6,402 nucleotides of DNA from Parcubacteria group bacterium (GTDB taxonomy: Bacteria > Patescibacteriota > Minisyncoccia > UBA6257 > JACRHY01), in assembly GCA_016215765.1 (NCBI GenBank), contig JACRHY010000029.1:1-6402 (forward strand), read 5' to 3'. Below are positions 5,485-6,402 of the stretch, piece after piece; within the stretch, counting starts at the first letter, position 1, and every line of letters starts with the position of its first letter. The translations under genes and the position numbers were made by a program. A model generated the notes under the pieces. The model was not told where the DNA came from and made no database searches. It saw nothing but the letters and a program-made list of their open reading frames with translations.

Positions 5485-6382
5485 CGTCATTGAACGATTT
5501 CGCCGCCGCCTCCGTCATAAGTAAAGAGGCGCCGACAGCCGCGCTTTCCCGCTTGGAAGTGGAAAAAACTATTTTTGTTTTTTTGGCGAGAGGATTTTTA
5601 ACGACGGCCTCAACCGTTTTTTTCATCGCCGACTCAATAAACTTTTTGCTTTTCGCCAATCCTCCGCCGACGACGATCAACTCCGGATTGAACGCGTTTA
5701 TCAGATTTCCCAAACCGACGCCGAGATTTCTTCCCAGCGCTTCGTAAATTTCGCGGGCGCGCCGGTCGCCTTTCTCCGCCAAAATTTCCAGATCGGCCGG
5801 TTCGCCGCGGAAAAACCGTTTGAGAAATTTTTCGGACGCCAGATCTTCAAATGTCTCCCCCGTCGCCGCGTTTAAAACCATATGCCCCGCCTCGCCGGCG
5901 CTGAAATTAACTCCGGCGATAATTTTCCCGTCAACGGCGATCGCTCCGCCGACGCCCGTCCCCAGCGAAACGCCGATTACGTTCTTTCGCCCTCTGGCTT
6001 TCCCCAAAGCCATTTCCGCCCGCAAAAAACAACGCGCGTCGTTGTCCAGCCGCGTCTTTAAATGAAAACGGCGACTCAACAATTCGCCGATTTTAAGACC
6101 GGCAATCACCGGAATGTTCGGGCTTAAAATTATTTTTTGCTTTTTGGGATCGGAAATGCCCGCCGCTCCCGCGCCGATTCCGGCAATCGCCGTCCGCGGA
6201 ACGCCGCTTATTATCCCGTCCGCGACGCCCAAAAGCGCTGAAACGAATTTTTTCCGATTTTTCGGCGTCAAAACAATTTTCTTCCGAACGGCTTTCCGTC
6301 CGTCAAAAAGAACGGCCAGGATTTTCGTCCCGCCGATGTCAATGCCGACGGAATATTTTTTGTTTTTAAGGCGAGTTTTCAT
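5456..6382 (-). CDS. ROK-family sugar kinase (glucokinase-like), lacking the zinc cysteines
   Basis: ROK kinases phosphorylate hexoses or amino sugars with ATP in the cytoplasm. The 308-residue product is of family length and shows phosphate 1 VGIDIGGTKILAVLFD at 12-27, the LDNDARCFLRAE segment at 112-123 with probable catalytic Asp115, the GTGVGGA loop at 141-147, the sugar-binding GEAGH at 163-167 (Glu164, His167), and the adenosine-side ELIVVGGGLAKS at 234-245. The CxCGxxGC zinc motif expected just after GEAGH is absent: the stretch reads NAATGETFEDLASE without cysteine. No helix-turn-helix precedes the kinase, so it is an enzyme rather than a ROK repressor. Sugar specificity cannot be read from sequence. 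The frame remains open upstream to the window edge, but the ATG at 6382 puts the nucleotide motif at the usual distance. The last codons overlap comF and end in Arg-rich PRRRR. Confidence 0.92.
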   Translation of the reverse strand: MKTRLKNKKYSVGIDIGGTKILAVLFDGRKAVRKKIVLTPKNRKKFVSALLGVADGIISGVPRTAIAGIGAGAAGISDPKKQKIILSPNIPVIAGLKIGELLSRRFHLKTRLDNDARCFLRAEMALGKARGRKNVIGVSLGTGVGGAIAVDGKIIAGVNFSAGEAGHMVLNAATGETFEDLASEKFLKRFFRGEPADLEILAEKGDRRAREIYEALGRNLGVGLGNLINAFNPELIVVGGGLAKSKKFIESAMKKTVEAVVKNPLAKKTKIVFSTSKRESAAVGASLLMTEAAAKSFNDATLLPRRRR

Positions 6383-6402
6383 AAATTTTCGCTTGTCCCG
6401 CC

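Noticed and set aside
5549..5584. Hairpin ccgct-tgga-agtgg followed by a T-rich run ending in seven T, a possible comF terminator
   Set aside because: Only five pairs including a wobble, the T-run starts nine or more bases after the stem, and the region encodes the kinase on the other strand; too weak to annotate.
1..6402. Mobile elements, CRISPR arrays, tRNA or rRNA genes, riboswitches
   Set aside because: I looked for transposase-like frames, regularly spaced repeats and structured RNA signatures on both strands and saw none; nearly all bases are in the listed genes.

Overview
This window reads as a chromosomal type IV pilus (T4P) assembly locus followed by two unrelated-looking housekeeping-type genes. 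The likely source is a small-genome, probably monoderm bacterium of the Candidate Phyla Radiation (Patescibacteria, Parcubacteria-like). That placement is an inference. It rests on the gene order pilM-pilN-pilO-(small one-helix protein)-pilB with no secretin gene visible, very tight gene packing, starts without Shine-Dalgarno sequences, and the general flavour of the proteins. TGA acts as a normal stop for four genes, so this is not one of the lineages that reads TGA as glycine.

Layout. On the minus strand, transcribed right to left: pilM (3623-4711), pilN (3006-3551), pilO (2420-2998), a 96-residue membrane protein in the usual pilP place (2128-2418), the pilus extension ATPase pilB (291-2030), and the first 98 codons of an exported protein of unknown function (1-294) whose GTG start overlaps the pilB stop. 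Between pilM and pilN is a 71-bp gap bracketed by an inverted repeat. Between the small protein and pilB is a 97-bp gap with a short tandem repeat and possible hairpins. No other stretch lacks a gene for more than about 100 bp.

On the plus strand, diverging from pilM, is a ComF-family phosphoribosyltransferase gene (4747-5484). The 35 bp between the two start codons hold a perfect 9-4-9 dyad that contains a TATAAT box on each strand, so the two promoters overlap and appear to compete or to be controlled together. On the minus strand, converging on comF and overlapping its end by 29 bp, is a ROK-family sugar kinase (5456-6382) that lacks the family's cysteine zinc motif.

How the genes fit together: PilM (cytoplasmic, actin-like), PilN and PilO (inner-membrane alignment proteins) and the small protein would form the platform that connects the PilB motor to the growing pilus. 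PilC, PilT, prepilins and prepilin peptidase must be encoded elsewhere. ComF-family proteins are linked to natural transformation, and T4P are the usual DNA-uptake apparatus, so the shared promoter region is a plausible functional link. I found no mobile element, CRISPR array, tRNA or rRNA. Nothing here amounts to a wholly new system. The best leads are the symmetric promoter, the reduced pilP-position protein and the exported protein coupled to pilB.
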